A stretch of DNA of 64,000 bases from Cylicocyclus nassatus (taxonomy: Eukaryota > Nematoda > Chromadorea > Rhabditida > Strongylidae), in contig CATQJL010000112.1 of the NCBI GenBank assembly GCA_958299035.1, positions 61,425,823 to 61,489,822 on the forward strand. Direction: 5' to 3'. Position 1 is the first letter of the stretch; every line of letters begins with the position of its first letter. Below, in pieces: positions 25,001 through 34,866 of this stretch. Made by a program: the position numbers and the translations under genes. Below the pieces are notes generated by a model. The model was not told the origin of the DNA and did not search any database. It saw only the letters and a list, made by a program, of their open reading frames with translations.

Positions 25001-26683
25001 CCACATCGCAAATTGTCAAATCAGTAAGGCCTAAGGCATACCTCTCGCGATTTCGCGAAATCGCCACATTCTCGCGACTTGGCGATTCGCCAGATGTCTA
25101 GAGATTTTGCATGCGAGGCTCTCAGATGCATGGGTGTGTAGATTCCGTAGATTGTAACAAACGCAGCAAGTCTGGCCCAAGCAAAGAGCGTTTACGACCA
25201 GCTATGGAGAGTCGTTGCAGTGTCAAATCGCGCGGCGTCTAAATCGCGTGAGGTATGCCTTAGGCCTAAAACTGGCGAAAGCAGAGCGGATGTCCACTTG
25301 ATCCGCTATTGGTCAGTTCACTTCGACCAATAACGAAATATATGAAGGAAACAAGTGGATCAAGCGAACGGTGCCAAAGGCAGCGTACGGGCAGAGCCTA
25401 CTAACCTCAGTTATTGATACGATTGTATGGGTCTTTCCCCTCAACAAAAACTTTAAGAGACCTGTCATACTTTGCCGAGAAAAGCCCAAAAGCACCCAAA
25501 AAGCCCGAAGGAGCCGGAACACCCTCTTTTGCGCTCAAGGTTAGCATTAGCGTCAAACTAATGGGGTGTATGTCAAGAGGCGCGATTTTTATTGCCAGCT
25601 GTACACCAAATAGCAAATAATAAATGTTTTGCAACTTTCTAAAGTTATATGAAATTTGGAAGAAGATATATCAGACAGTTGCATGAGTTGTGCAATCTTG
25701 ATGCTCTAGAAAAAATTCAAAAGAGCAATTTTGAAGGTCAAAAACTCATGAAAATGCAATTCAGAACAAATTCGTGAATCTTTCAGTCCGATTTATAGCA
25801 AAAACCATGAAACTCAGCAAGTGGTGACCTCAGACGGATAGTAAGCTAATGCACTTTATACGGTAATTTTTGAAGACTCGCATAGCACTAAACTGGAGTT
25901 TTAAGTTGGTGACAGCCAGAGAAATCGCGCCTCTTGACCGTCTCCCAAACTAATGCATGCGTGTTGATTTTGCAATCGAGTCAATTTGTTTCATTTTCTG
26001 TCGTCTGGGCTTCAAAATGATGTCAGATCCACCAAAAGTTCCAGGGGTGTTCCAACTTTTTCTGGCGCTTTCGAGGTTTTTGAGCTTTTTGGGCGCTTTT
26101 GGTCTTTCGACGAAGTATGACGGGTCTCCAAGTGCGCCCAAAAAATGCGATTTCTTCAAGATTCTGCCCAAACCCTACCACATTGACGCTTATATACCAA
26201 TCAGATATCATAGCTACCCCGACCCTTCACTAGAATCTACATTGAGCTAAAATAAATAACAAAGATGCGTTCCTAGGATCCTGAGCTTTGACATAATTCT
26301 TCAACTTATCAGTGACTTGATTTTCTTCAGGTGTATTCGATAACGAGCTTTCTTTGACTACTATTGAAAAGCCAACAATCTGCAAGGAAAGAGGAAAAGA
26401 GGAAATACACGAAAGGGGAATGAGGTTACTGAATGTGAGTCTTCGCCTCCATTCTGTAGAGAAACTATGAAACTGATGTCTTCGGAAAAGCTTATAGGTG
26501 CTCTCTACTCTTTATATGTACAAATGAAAGAACACTTACCTGCTCCTTCACCTGAGCATTGGTTGGACTCGGATACTTTCGCTCTCTCTCCGGCTTCTCG
26601 ATGAAGTGTAGTTCGATCTTCGGCGCCACCTTCCTTCCTCCAGAATTCCTTCTTCCAATAATTGGAGCCTCGGAACGCTTCAT
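22008..26683 (-). CDS. nos: Nanos-like CCHC zinc-finger protein
   Basis: Nine-exon model, about 379 residues. Exons 5' to 3': 26540-26683, 26241-26379, 24633-24667, 24243-24305, 24079-24208, 23421-23743, 23235-23371, 22123-22271, 22008-22027 (TAA 22008-22010). Nanos proteins bind mRNA with Pumilio-type partners and repress translation, mainly in germ cells. The C-terminal domain carries two CCHC modules: C285-x2-C288…H315-x9-C325 and C333-x2-C336-x7-H344-x4-C349, ending in AHTEDYCPL, the nanos signature. The first module has a 26-residue spacer before its His; fly and vertebrate proteins have about 12. The N-terminal half is low in structure, with Pro/Ser/Thr runs (PPPTPASPLSSSNSS, TSTVTTTTTSS). 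The last three exons and 24243-24305 are firm. The donor at 24077-24078 and acceptor at 23744-23745 are uncertain (23767 is an alternative exon edge in the same frame). The 35 bp exon was placed because it alone reconciles the phases. Confidence 0.78.
22330..22702 (+). mobile_element. Helitron-like element, copy 3 (palindrome with spacer)
   Basis: Begins TCATTTTATATATAAAGC and ends GCCAGCTAG|T, with CGGC-GGA-GCCG before the end. Two inverted arms of about 80 bp (TTCCGAATAGAAAATTCC … GGGTGTCAC and the inverse) flank a spacer of about 100 bp (TGCTCGATTACACCCCCC … CGATCGATAACGAAAAT). That spacer occurs inverted in copy 1. Length about 373 bp, inside the nanos intron 22272-23234. Confidence 0.8.
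23040..23163. mobile_element. MITE, family 2 copy b
   Basis: Arms AAATTTGCGCGTGAACAAAT and GTTTAACCACGCCCAAATTT around a GC-rich centre (ATGCCGG, CCGGCAAT). Closely related to 21079-21225 but more degraded. It lies in the same nanos intron as Helitron copy 3. Confidence 0.65.
23800..23930. mobile_element. MITE, family 3 (CCACTTGATC type)
   Basis: Inverted repeats GCCATACTTGTTCCACTCAA … GCTGAACGAGTATGGC around ATTGGTCAATCTAGT / ACTGACCAGTAGTGAAC. It sits in the nanos intron between exons 24079-24208 and 23421-23743. A related, interrupted copy lies at about 24970-25372. Confidence 0.6.
24391..24546. mobile_element. MITE, family 2 copy c
   Basis: Arms TGTGCGCGTGAACAAGTAGC and GCTATTTGTTAACGCGCAAA, outer ends TGTGCTTGCGGTGC and GCACCGCATG, centre ATGCCGGCAACCTGCGCGCG. 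Third member of the family seen at 21079 and 23040. It lies in the nanos intron between exons 24633-24667 and 24243-24305. Confidence 0.75.
24970..25372. mobile_element. Family 3 MITE interrupted by a family 4 MITE
   Basis: Outer blocks GTTCCGCTCAATCCAATTGATC (left) and GTGGATCAAGCGAAC (right) match the family 3 element at 23800-23930. Between them, at 25027-25267, is a separate element with ends AGGCCTAAGGCATACCTC and GAGGTATGCCTTAGGCCT, so one MITE inserted into another. All within nanos intron 24668-26240. Confidence 0.55.
25027..25267. mobile_element. MITE, family 4 copy a (GGCCTAAGGC type)
   Basis: About 240 bp. Terminal repeats AGGCCTAAGGCATACCTC and inverse, followed inward by CGCGATT / AATCGCG and CGCGACTTGGCGATT. 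Flanking TAA on both sides could be a 3 bp target duplication. Related copies at 34399-34640, 34635-34866 and, more distantly, 60577-60806. Confidence 0.75.
25470..26130. mobile_element. Inverted-repeat element split by the MULE-like MITE
   Basis: The block at 25470-25510 (CATACTTTGCCGAGAAAAGC … CCCAAAAAGCCC) is the inverse of 26071-26130 (GAGCTTTTTGGGCGCTTTTG … GAAGTATGACGGGTCTCC). The 383 bp MULE-like element sits between the arms with its own target duplication, so this is the older host element. Outer limits are not resolved. Confidence 0.5.
25564..25946. mobile_element. MULE-like MITE with 9 bp target duplication, copy 1
   Basis: 383 bp, starts GGGTGTATGTCAAGAGGCGC and ends GCGCCTCTTGACCGTCTCCC. 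It is flanked on both sides by AAACTAATG (25555-25563 and 25947-25955), a perfect 9 bp duplication. A second copy at 44443-44821 has its own different 9 bp duplication. Nine-base duplications are typical of Mutator-like elements. This copy lies inside another inverted-repeat element. Confidence 0.85.
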
Positions 26684-26686
26684 CAC

Positions 26687-26692
26687 CAGCTG
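26687..26692 (-). promoter_or_regulatory. Acceptor (trans- or cis-splice) just before the nanos start
   Basis: On the minus strand ACATCAAGCAG ends six bases before the ATG at 26681-26683. This short distance is typical of a spliced-leader site in nematodes, but an upstream 5' exon cannot be excluded. Confidence 0.35.
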
Positions 26693-27587
26693 CTTGATGT
26701 AAAATTTGAAATAACATGGCTTGTGCAGGGTTTTCGCAGCTTTCCATCTCTCCACGCCTCCGATTTCCCATGAGAAGCGAGCGTGGGAAACCGACCACCC
26801 AAGACGCACTCGGCTGTGATTGGCTGCCGCGGCGTGACGTCATCCTCGCTAATGGTCAGCATAAGGCCACGCCTCCGCTTTCTCATGCAAGCGTGGGAAA
26901 ACGGGAGTACTGTGTCCTAGGGCAATGTAGACGGCGGGTCTTTGTTTGAATAGCATCTTGAACTCAAAAGTGGCAAGGATTTACTCGTTACAAGTTTGGT
27001 AGTTGCGTCCTTAGCTTCTCATTCGGTTTTTTTCGATAGATTTTCCCCTGCAAGTCTCCCTTTAGGGTTTTTCTAAACATCAGTGTTGGCAAGATATTTA
27101 AAACTGATCAAAGAGTCAGCGGGGACCCATCTGCTTCAGAAGGGTCCAATCTAGTTTGGAATAGTGCGGAGACGTTCAGGAAGGTCCCAAGCAATAAAAA
27201 GCCCACATCCAAGCGCAAAAAGATTGTCGCTTTGCTTAAGATTGAAAAACTTACAGTGTGAATCATGTACTAAATCTGTGTTCACTTAGCTTTTCCGATT
27301 GTGAACCCACTCAGTCCACTAATTGGCAAATATGCTAACAATACCGTAATAACTGCTGCAATTTGCCCGGTTATATATGTAAAGACGAAGTCCACCAAAA
27401 CTTGGAGCTGAATTTGATTTCAAAATTATGTGGTTCAACTTCTTGGCGCAGCTAAAGCGCTAAGGCAAGAATCAAAAGCAAAAAAATCCGAGATGCGGAA
27501 AAGCTTTCCAAGAGATTATGACTGAAGCCATTTTGAAACTAAATCTTCAAACGAAAAATCAAAGCCTCTAGAAAGCAGGCCTATCTA

Positions 27588-28121
27588 TTAGGTTGGCACA
27601 TAAGTTTTGCAACTTTTTTGTAACTTTTCTCTTATCGATTGTAACGCATCCAATTTTGGACATAATGTAGAGAGGTAGTAGGCTGCAAAGAAGCGTCAAC
27701 AGTCTGATTTTTGATTTCAAAATGGTGAAAACCCACTCATTTTTCGGAAGCTGGTCAAATCCGGAATTTCAAGGGTCAAATAACCCAAAAATAAAGCCGT
27801 TCCCAGTTCGAATTAAATACTTCAAGCCGAAACTGTACCCAGATTCTTGGTGGAGGAACCTCTAATCATCTACACCATTTCAGCTCGATTTGTTTGATTC
27901 AGACTAAGAATGGCTTTGTTTTTGGTTATCCGACCTTTGAAATTTCGGTTCTGACCATATTGTAAAAAATGAGTAAAATTCCTCCATTTCGCTAAAAAAT
28001 CAAATTGTTTGCGTAGTATTGTAGCCTAGTATCTATTCTAGATTATGCCCAAATATGAATGCATCTCAATCAGAAAGAGAAAAGTTAAAAAATAAGTTGC
28101 AAAACTTACGTGCCAATCTAT
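27588..28121. mobile_element. Mariner-type MITE (534 bp)
   Basis: Left end TTAGGTTGGCACATAAGTTT preceded by TA (27586-27587); right end AAACTTACGTGCCAATCTAT followed by TA (28122-28123). Inner arms GCAACTTTTTTGTAAC / GTTAAAAAATAAGTTGC continue the pairing, as do ACCATATTGTAAAAAATGAG and its counterpart near 27720. No transposase frame. Confidence 0.75.
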
Positions 28122-28654
28122 TACATGGCGTACATACCGTCAACCTTTTCGACATTGAGTTGTTTGTTGTAATTGTATGCTTATTTCAAACTTAATCTAC
28201 AAATGCTTTTGAAAAATGTCAGTCCATGATGATTTATGATTTACAGTCAATGAATATGATAATAGACTTTGATTTTTTCAGCATGCGAGACTGATATTGG
28301 TGCCAGGATTGTCAGTGAAGACCAGTGTTTTTTTTTTGATAAAGGAAAGGATTTACTTGCTTAAAGCAACTTTTAACTTTTCACTGGTAGTAAGAGTTTT
28401 CGCTGGGAATTTTTGCTGGAATGAAACGCTGTGATTAATTCTAGTTTCATATTTCTGACAAAATTCAAAGAATAATATGAATGCAATGGCTGATCTTTAT
28501 TTGAGGACCATATCCCTCAAAAAAAAAATGTCTGCTCAAGCATTAAACATCCCACCACAAATTTATGAATTTGGTTGAAACACTCACATCTCCCCCCCCC
28601 CTCCCCCTCCTTCAACAAAATAATCCCCTATTTGCAAAATTTTCACTTTTCACG

Positions 28655-28870
28655 AAGAAAAACGCTCGCTTCCCGATCATTGCGCGCATCGGACAGCTTC
28701 CGCGGGTTCAGCGGCGGGGTTGACCCGCCCTAACTCATCGCCCCCGCGTTCTTCCAACAACGACAGGACGGTGATAGTTGATTAGAAGACAAAGCGCAAC
28801 TGGATAGCGCCTCGATCGCGACACGCCCATTTCCTAGCCGGGAGATGAAAGCGAAATCCGCGATTGTCCA
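28655..28870. other. GC-rich island in AT-rich DNA
   Basis: About 215 bp far richer in G+C than its surroundings, with CGCGGG, GGCGGGGTTGACCCGCCC (partly self-complementary) and several CG dinucleotides. No convincing coding frame on either strand. Could be a regulatory region, an untranslated exon or old repeat; nothing decides between them. Confidence 0.35.
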
Positions 28871-31800
28871 TATTGATCTTACCGTTCTTTTCACTTTCTG
28901 ATGCGCTTATCATTGCTTGGAAGTATAAATAATTTTTAGTGATTATCAAGCTAGCATCTGACTGTCAGTTGCCTTTCCGTCCTCCTGTATACTTCTTGGA
29001 ACTAATATCAATTTTTTATAAGGAAGATCTTACTCACATTCTGTGGATATACAGTACCATTTAAGTAAGAACTCGGGTTCACTGGATAAACAAGAGCAGA
29101 TAATGTCAACTTTTTAGACCAGACTACCCAAAGTGCCTCAAATTCTCTTATTATACATAGCAAGAGGAAGTAATATCTGCAACTAGACTCTCAGACTCCA
29201 TTTGTGGTGAACAAAAAATGCATCTTTTCAGGGGCATGAAAAGCGCTGATCCCAAATCCGCCCTTTTATTGCGAAGCAGAAAATGTTTTCACACTTGAAG
29301 AACCACAGAAAGCCATCTTACAATGTACGTCGCATTTTGTATCGTGGTCATAGAAAAGATATTTCAACTAACTGAATCGATCTAGCAAGGGTCGACCGAA
29401 GGACGGTAATTGGACCTCCAATTCTGAGAGAAAGTCTTCTAATCGCGCTGTAAAGTTTTATGAATTGCCTCCTGATTACGGAACCTGATAATCAGGTTCA
29501 AAAGCTCTGGAAGAAAATGCTACAAGTTGATGATGAAGAAACCATTTTACTTTTTTTATATTTCAAAGGTTCGACCTTCTTAAAATCTTGGCATTTCGGC
29601 AAGGACGTCAAAACGTCAGCCATCAACAAAAAGATAATACCATTTTACTTTTTGTTTCTTTCTTTCAATTCAAGCATGTATTCTTCCCAAAAATGGGGTT
29701 ATTATTGGGGCTATTTATTAGACCTCGAATACTTCTCCCTTTTTTAAAGCGGTTTCCGGTTTCCCATCTCATCTGGCAGCCTCATGCTTGGTCCTGCTCA
29801 ATAATTGTGGACTTTCATATGCTTTAGAGACTATGTATAGGTTGCATATATGTATGCAAGAACACCCTATTTGGTTTCCTTCTTTTGCAAAGTGTAAAAC
29901 ATAAAAAGAGATCGGCAAAAAATTGCGGGCAAGTCGCCCTCGTATTTTCATTGTTTATTGGCAGTTGGAAAACAAAGCTGAGAAAGTGACGATGATAGAG
30001 CTCTCTAAGAGCTACAACTCACAGGTCAGGCTTTCGAGGAAACAGGGATTCAAAAAGAGCTAGAAGGCGTTTGACAAAAAAACCTTCAAAATGACCGCAT
30101 CACCATGTCGCGAACAACAATTTTTCGAATGCCAAAATTTTTTTTGGCTTTGTTTTGAAGCAAAAACAAAAGTAGTACGGACAGATAAGCATGTTATTGC
30201 ATAGTGCTTATGGGACTATGATCTGACTATGGTTACTTCTCAAAAACCTCATATTCGAATTCTGTTTTGCATTTTTCTAGAAAATAACTACATAATCCCT
30301 CTTTGAAACCAAGTTTTTTTACATGGAAACAAAATAAAGTATTTTAACAAAGCTGTCTGAGTGAAATGTTTGCTATCCTCTAGGCGTGGAGGGCTATAGT
30401 CGCCAAAAGAGGGAGTGTCGCGCGCGGGCAATGCAGTAAATACTCAGCCTGTGCATGTACTGGAGTCTGTGTTTGTAGGAGATGTCCTGCGGGACCTTCC
30501 ACTTTCGGCGATATTTAGTCCTCCACCCGTGCTCAACTGCACCCTAACACAGACTCGTATGAATCAGTTCATACATAGAGAACAAATTCATACATTCTCG
30601 TCCAAATACTGTCTTAATTCGATTGGAAAGTGAGAATTGTTCTTGATACGAAATCTTGTTGATAGTTTTGTCTTCATAAACAAATCAAATGCAAAAAAAA
30701 ACCCCAACCATTAACTCAATTCCCAAATTCAAACCGCATTCCTAAACCATGAAGCTGGCTCTGCGTTCTAATCGCCACAAATTCACGGATGAATCGTAAC
30801 GCACTTCGAATTGTCTCCCGCAGTGACGTAGGGCGATCAGCTACTTTTTTCGCCTTAAACGATGAAATGGATCGGTTTTATGTCAAATCGTTTCATTCGC
30901 ATTTCACAAAGCTCGATGCCGCAAAAGTCGTCCCAAGAGCGGAATAATACTCAGTTGAGAGCAAAGAATCAATCTTGAATCTTTATCTCAAATTTTTTTT
31001 TAGAATCAGTAGGATTGCCCCGTTGAACCTAGAAATTTTATGCGCCCAAAATGTTCTGTCCATTTTTCGTTTCATTGACCACCAATGAATGCTTCCCAGA
31101 GTAGTTGATTCAGATGCATCGAAACTGGCTTTCCATCGCCAGGTGCTAATCTAATCTTCGCCTAAGCAACCGCGGAAATCTCTGTAAAAATGCCTGAAGT
31201 TTTCGTATACAGTCTAATGAACCATCATTATTGATAACATAAAAAAAGATAATTTCTCTCGCTCATTTTTGGTTCATATCTCTTTCAAACTTGTAACTCT
31301 TCCAGCTTTGATTGTATTTCCATCCGAACTTAGAAATGGAAAACTTACGCTTTCCTATGAGTGCTTTTTTATTCAAATATTGCAAAGATTCAAGGTGATA
31401 AAAGGGATTCTCAAACGGTAAATCTAAATAATTTAGCTATCATTTCCAAAATGTTCACGGAACCTAAATCTAGCTTTGATTTATGACCTGCTTAACCAAA
31501 CTCAGAAAAAAAATCATGCTAATTGGATGCCTTTACAAATAGTCAGTTTTTCCTTCAAATTTTTGTTTAGCTTCACAAATTTTTCAACATTCAAGAACAT
31601 TCAAGACAGTGGAACATTTCTTACAGTTTATAAAAGTATGAATACGAATTAGAAAGTTTTTGAAACCATTTCGAAGTGTCTGATCGAAATTTTTGGTGCA
31701 AGAATAATGTACATATCGACCTAACATATTACTGCTTCGATATTGCTAGCTATGTAACGTCTAAATAAGTCTAATAAAGATTTTTGTCAGGAAAGCGTGA

Positions 31801-33059
31801 AAACTACGTATAAGAAACGCAAGTACACAAATATTTTCCTTCCAAGAACCATTTTTTTGGGGTTGATTTTTCAGTGCTTTTGATGCCATTGTCGTCAAAT
31901 TTGAGTTTTCAAGCATGTTTTGCTCCACCCAAAATTATTTGTAACCTCCATAAAATTGTGCCAATCTTGATTTTGCCATACGAATATTCTATTATTGTAC
32001 GTGCTGCACCATTACAACCATACAGCTGATTTGCTTTCAAAGTAATAAAACAGATTTAGTATATGCCTGCTCTTTTTTTCACAGAAAATGTTTGCAGATA
32101 TTTATGGATGGGCAACATTCCGCCCAATTTATCAAATTGTCTGGTGAACAAATGATGTTCGAAATTAGAAAATAAAACCGTCATCGCTTTTCTTTCTTCT
32201 TCCACACATCATCATTGAGAAAGAACTGGAAATCCGACATTCTGCAAAGTTTTTCTATTTCCTCTTACAAATATGATTTATCGCATCCAGGAATGGAATA
32301 TTCATGTCTCATTTTGTCGGAGAACGGGTCTAAAGAAGTTGCACCACATTTATCTGTGGTTGGAAAAATCTTACCCTTCATTATTCCAGCTTGCAGAAAT
32401 TTAGCACGTCTACCATATTGTAGATTCATCTGCCTTACGCTTGAGGGTATTTTTTTGCCTTCTGATCCCCTAAATTATCTACCCCCTAATTGAATTTTAA
32501 TCTCCTTCCCCTCCCCCATGCAAAAAATTGGTGCAGTTGTGAGCGCGCCAAAACTGCCGAGGACTATAAAGAGAGCAAAATCATGAAAGATCCAAATCCA
32601 GAACCAGCTGTGACGCAATCTTGCAGAATGAAACTTTATATCAACGTTCCTCGTTCACTAGTCGCTTGATAGAATCGGCGATTACAACCTGTACCCATCC
32701 AGTGTTGCTCTGTCAAGTTTCCTCAGGCGCAAAGAATTTTTGGCTAATTGCCAACTTATAAGGAGTTTCTCTTTTTGATAGCCTCTAGAACAGTTGAGTA
32801 GTAGGTGTAGGATGCTCTCGAGGTAAGGGACAGGAGAAGAAAACTCGTCTCGACTGGCTGTCAAAGCTACTTGTTGTAAACATAACGAGATCTGAGAGTA
32901 CAAGTGCTAAGACAAACTCGTCCATTCTATCAAAAACAGGCTCTTGTTGTGAATGTGTTATCTTTCAATGCATAATGACCTACGCGTCTTCTGAGCCACA
33001 AGCTGACAGTCAGCAGACGCAACTATCGAACCGGTAAACTCGTCCGCGCCTGAATGATG

Positions 33060-33179
33060 ACTGGCGCCTCTGGGGCAAGCTGGTTAGCTCGTCGCGTCGC
33101 CGTCGTCGACGGCGGCGATTCTAATCGTCGTATCCTGCGATTTTTCTTCCTATTCGGAACAAACACGATTAGCAGAATG
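33060..33179 (+). CDS. Orphan first-exon candidate
   Basis: ATG at 33060 opens a GC-rich frame of about 40 codons that ends AGCAGAAT at a strong GTAAGC donor. The encoded segment is Arg-rich (LARRVAVVDGG, NRRILRFFFLFG) and could be an N-terminal cytosolic tail plus the start of a membrane anchor. Base composition contrasts with the surroundings. No following exon in the required phase was identified, so this could equally be an upstream non-coding exon or chance. Confidence is low. Confidence 0.25.
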
Positions 33180-33484
33180 TAAGCGCAACTCAGCAGCATC
33201 TTAGCCGTTATCTGATCATCTGATCCTTCTTTGCTACATCGTCTATTCGTTTACGACATCGTATATCGTCAATGTAGTGCAATGCAATGCGACGGACATT
33301 AGGCCGCTTCCAATTCTTTAAATCATAATTCCGAACTTCAGACTTCTTCCTTCTACTTGTTCCGTAATCCACCGAAGTCCGCAACTCACATACAGATCAA
33401 TAATTGTATACCTTTCATAATACGTGCAAGTTGCTCTACAGATGTACCTTGAAGATATAAGCACCAGCTTTTCTATCCTTATTA

Positions 33485-34373
33485 CTTGGTTGGTTCATAA
33501 ATAATGCACGTTTTAAATCAAAATATTCCTTTTCCGATACCACCTTTCTGAGTGAAAAAAAAAAACGATTGGAAACAGGAAACTAGCTATACAATGCATA
33601 CTTCGGCATACCTGTAGCCACTATGGAAACGATTTCCTTGCGAAAACCGCCAAACATTTTTTCTAGAAAACTCTAATTTGAGAGGTCATAAGTTGCTATA
33701 AATTATGCTATGATGGCGCAACCGTTGCTCATTGTATAACAGATGATTGGTCGAATAACAGTTCAAGAGACTTGGTTTTTACGCATTTTTCTGCGAAAAA
33801 ATATGGCCACATAATCGAAAGTACCCACTTTTTTCTGCATTTTAGAAAGAAAGTTATGTTTTTAGATTTCTTTAATTTTCTTCCTTGAGAAACGAAGAAT
33901 CTTGCCGTTCTCTTATCATTAGTTGTACTAAGTCCACTTTACCTGTGCAGAGCGAAGGTTCCGCATTAGTCTTCTGCATAGCGTTTTATACAATGTAGAA
34001 TGGTCCCAGCAATTAGCCAAGTTTCAGCCAAAGCTTTTCATCTTCATATTTTTTGAAAATTTTGCCTGAACAAGCATTTTATAACACAAAGCTTCGCGAT
34101 TACTATGCATCTTTTTAAAAAAAGATTGAGTATTTTTCATGGATTTAGAGCAAGTAGAACAAAGGAAAGAACTCTAAGTTTCATTTTCTTATCTATAAAG
34201 GCATGAAGCTTCATTTTGAACAAAGATTTCTAAAGAAGAAAGAGTTTATAAGAAATTAGAAGAAGCGGACTTTCACATACCAGAAAAAATTCGCAAGAAT
34301 AACAGTTCTACTTCGAAAAGTAGATTTTGAAAAATGGGGTAAAAAAACGTGCATCAATTATGAACCAACCCAA
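33485..34373. mobile_element. Mariner-type element without recognisable transposase (889 bp)
   Basis: Left end CTTGGTTGGTTCATAAATAA after TA (33483-33484); right end TTATGAACCAACCCAA before TA (34374-34375). GTGCAT / ATGCAC and TTTTTT runs extend the terminal match. No long open frame remains. Confidence 0.7.
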
Positions 34374-34398
34374 TATTCTTCTTCTCATCTGTAAAAGA

Positions 34399-34640
34399 GC
34401 CTAAGGCCTAAGGCATACCTCACGATTTCCGTCGCTGCCCGATTCGGCACAGAAGGGACTGTTCGTAATAGGTCGTAACATCCGATTGTTTGGACAGGAC
34501 TTGATTCTTTTGCAAGAAATTACAAAAGCCACCGCATATGCATTTTAAAACGTCCCATGAGTAACTTGTGAATTTGGCAGAACACCAAGTCGCGTGGACG
34601 TCGCGATATGGTCGAGTAGCGTGAGGTATGCCTTAGGCCT
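34399..34640. mobile_element. MITE, family 4 copy b
   Basis: Ends CCTAAGGCATACCTCACG and GCGTGAGGTATGCCTTAGG. Its right terminus overlaps the left terminus of the next copy, so two family members abut. Confidence 0.7.
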
Positions 34641-34866
34641 AAGGCATACCTCACGCGATTCTGCCGAACCGCCACTTTCACGCGACTTGGCGATTTGCCA
34701 GATTTCTACAAATTTATCGAGCGCGCTTCTCGGACGCATATTTGGGTAGCTTGTGTAAGTTGTTGCGAACCGAGCAAGCTCTGACAGAAGACAACGCATA
34801 AGCGACGATTTACGAAGAGTCGCTGTTGTGCCGAATCGCGCGAGTTATGCCTTAGGCCTTAGGCCT
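34635..34866. mobile_element. MITE, family 4 copy c
   Basis: Ends GGCCTAAGGCATACCTCACG and CGCGAGTTATGCCTTAGGCC. The interior (CGCGACTTGGCGATTTGCCAG) is very close to copy a at 25027-25267, which carries CGCGACTTGGCGATTCGCCAG. Confidence 0.75.

Larger units (their letters stand above)
26684..33059. other. Gene-poor AT-rich region
   Basis: About 6.4 kb without a recognisable gene. It contains a 534 bp mariner-type element (27588-28121), a poly(C) tract near 28593-28602, a GC-rich island (28655-28870), imperfect inverted GAGTCTGTGTT blocks around 30460-30560, and long T-rich stretches. Short open frames here have no splice context or family resemblance. Confidence 0.5.

Noticed and set aside
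34840..34866. TTAGGC units suggesting an internal telomere repeat
   Set aside because: Only two or three units, and they belong to the palindromic ends of family 4 MITEs.
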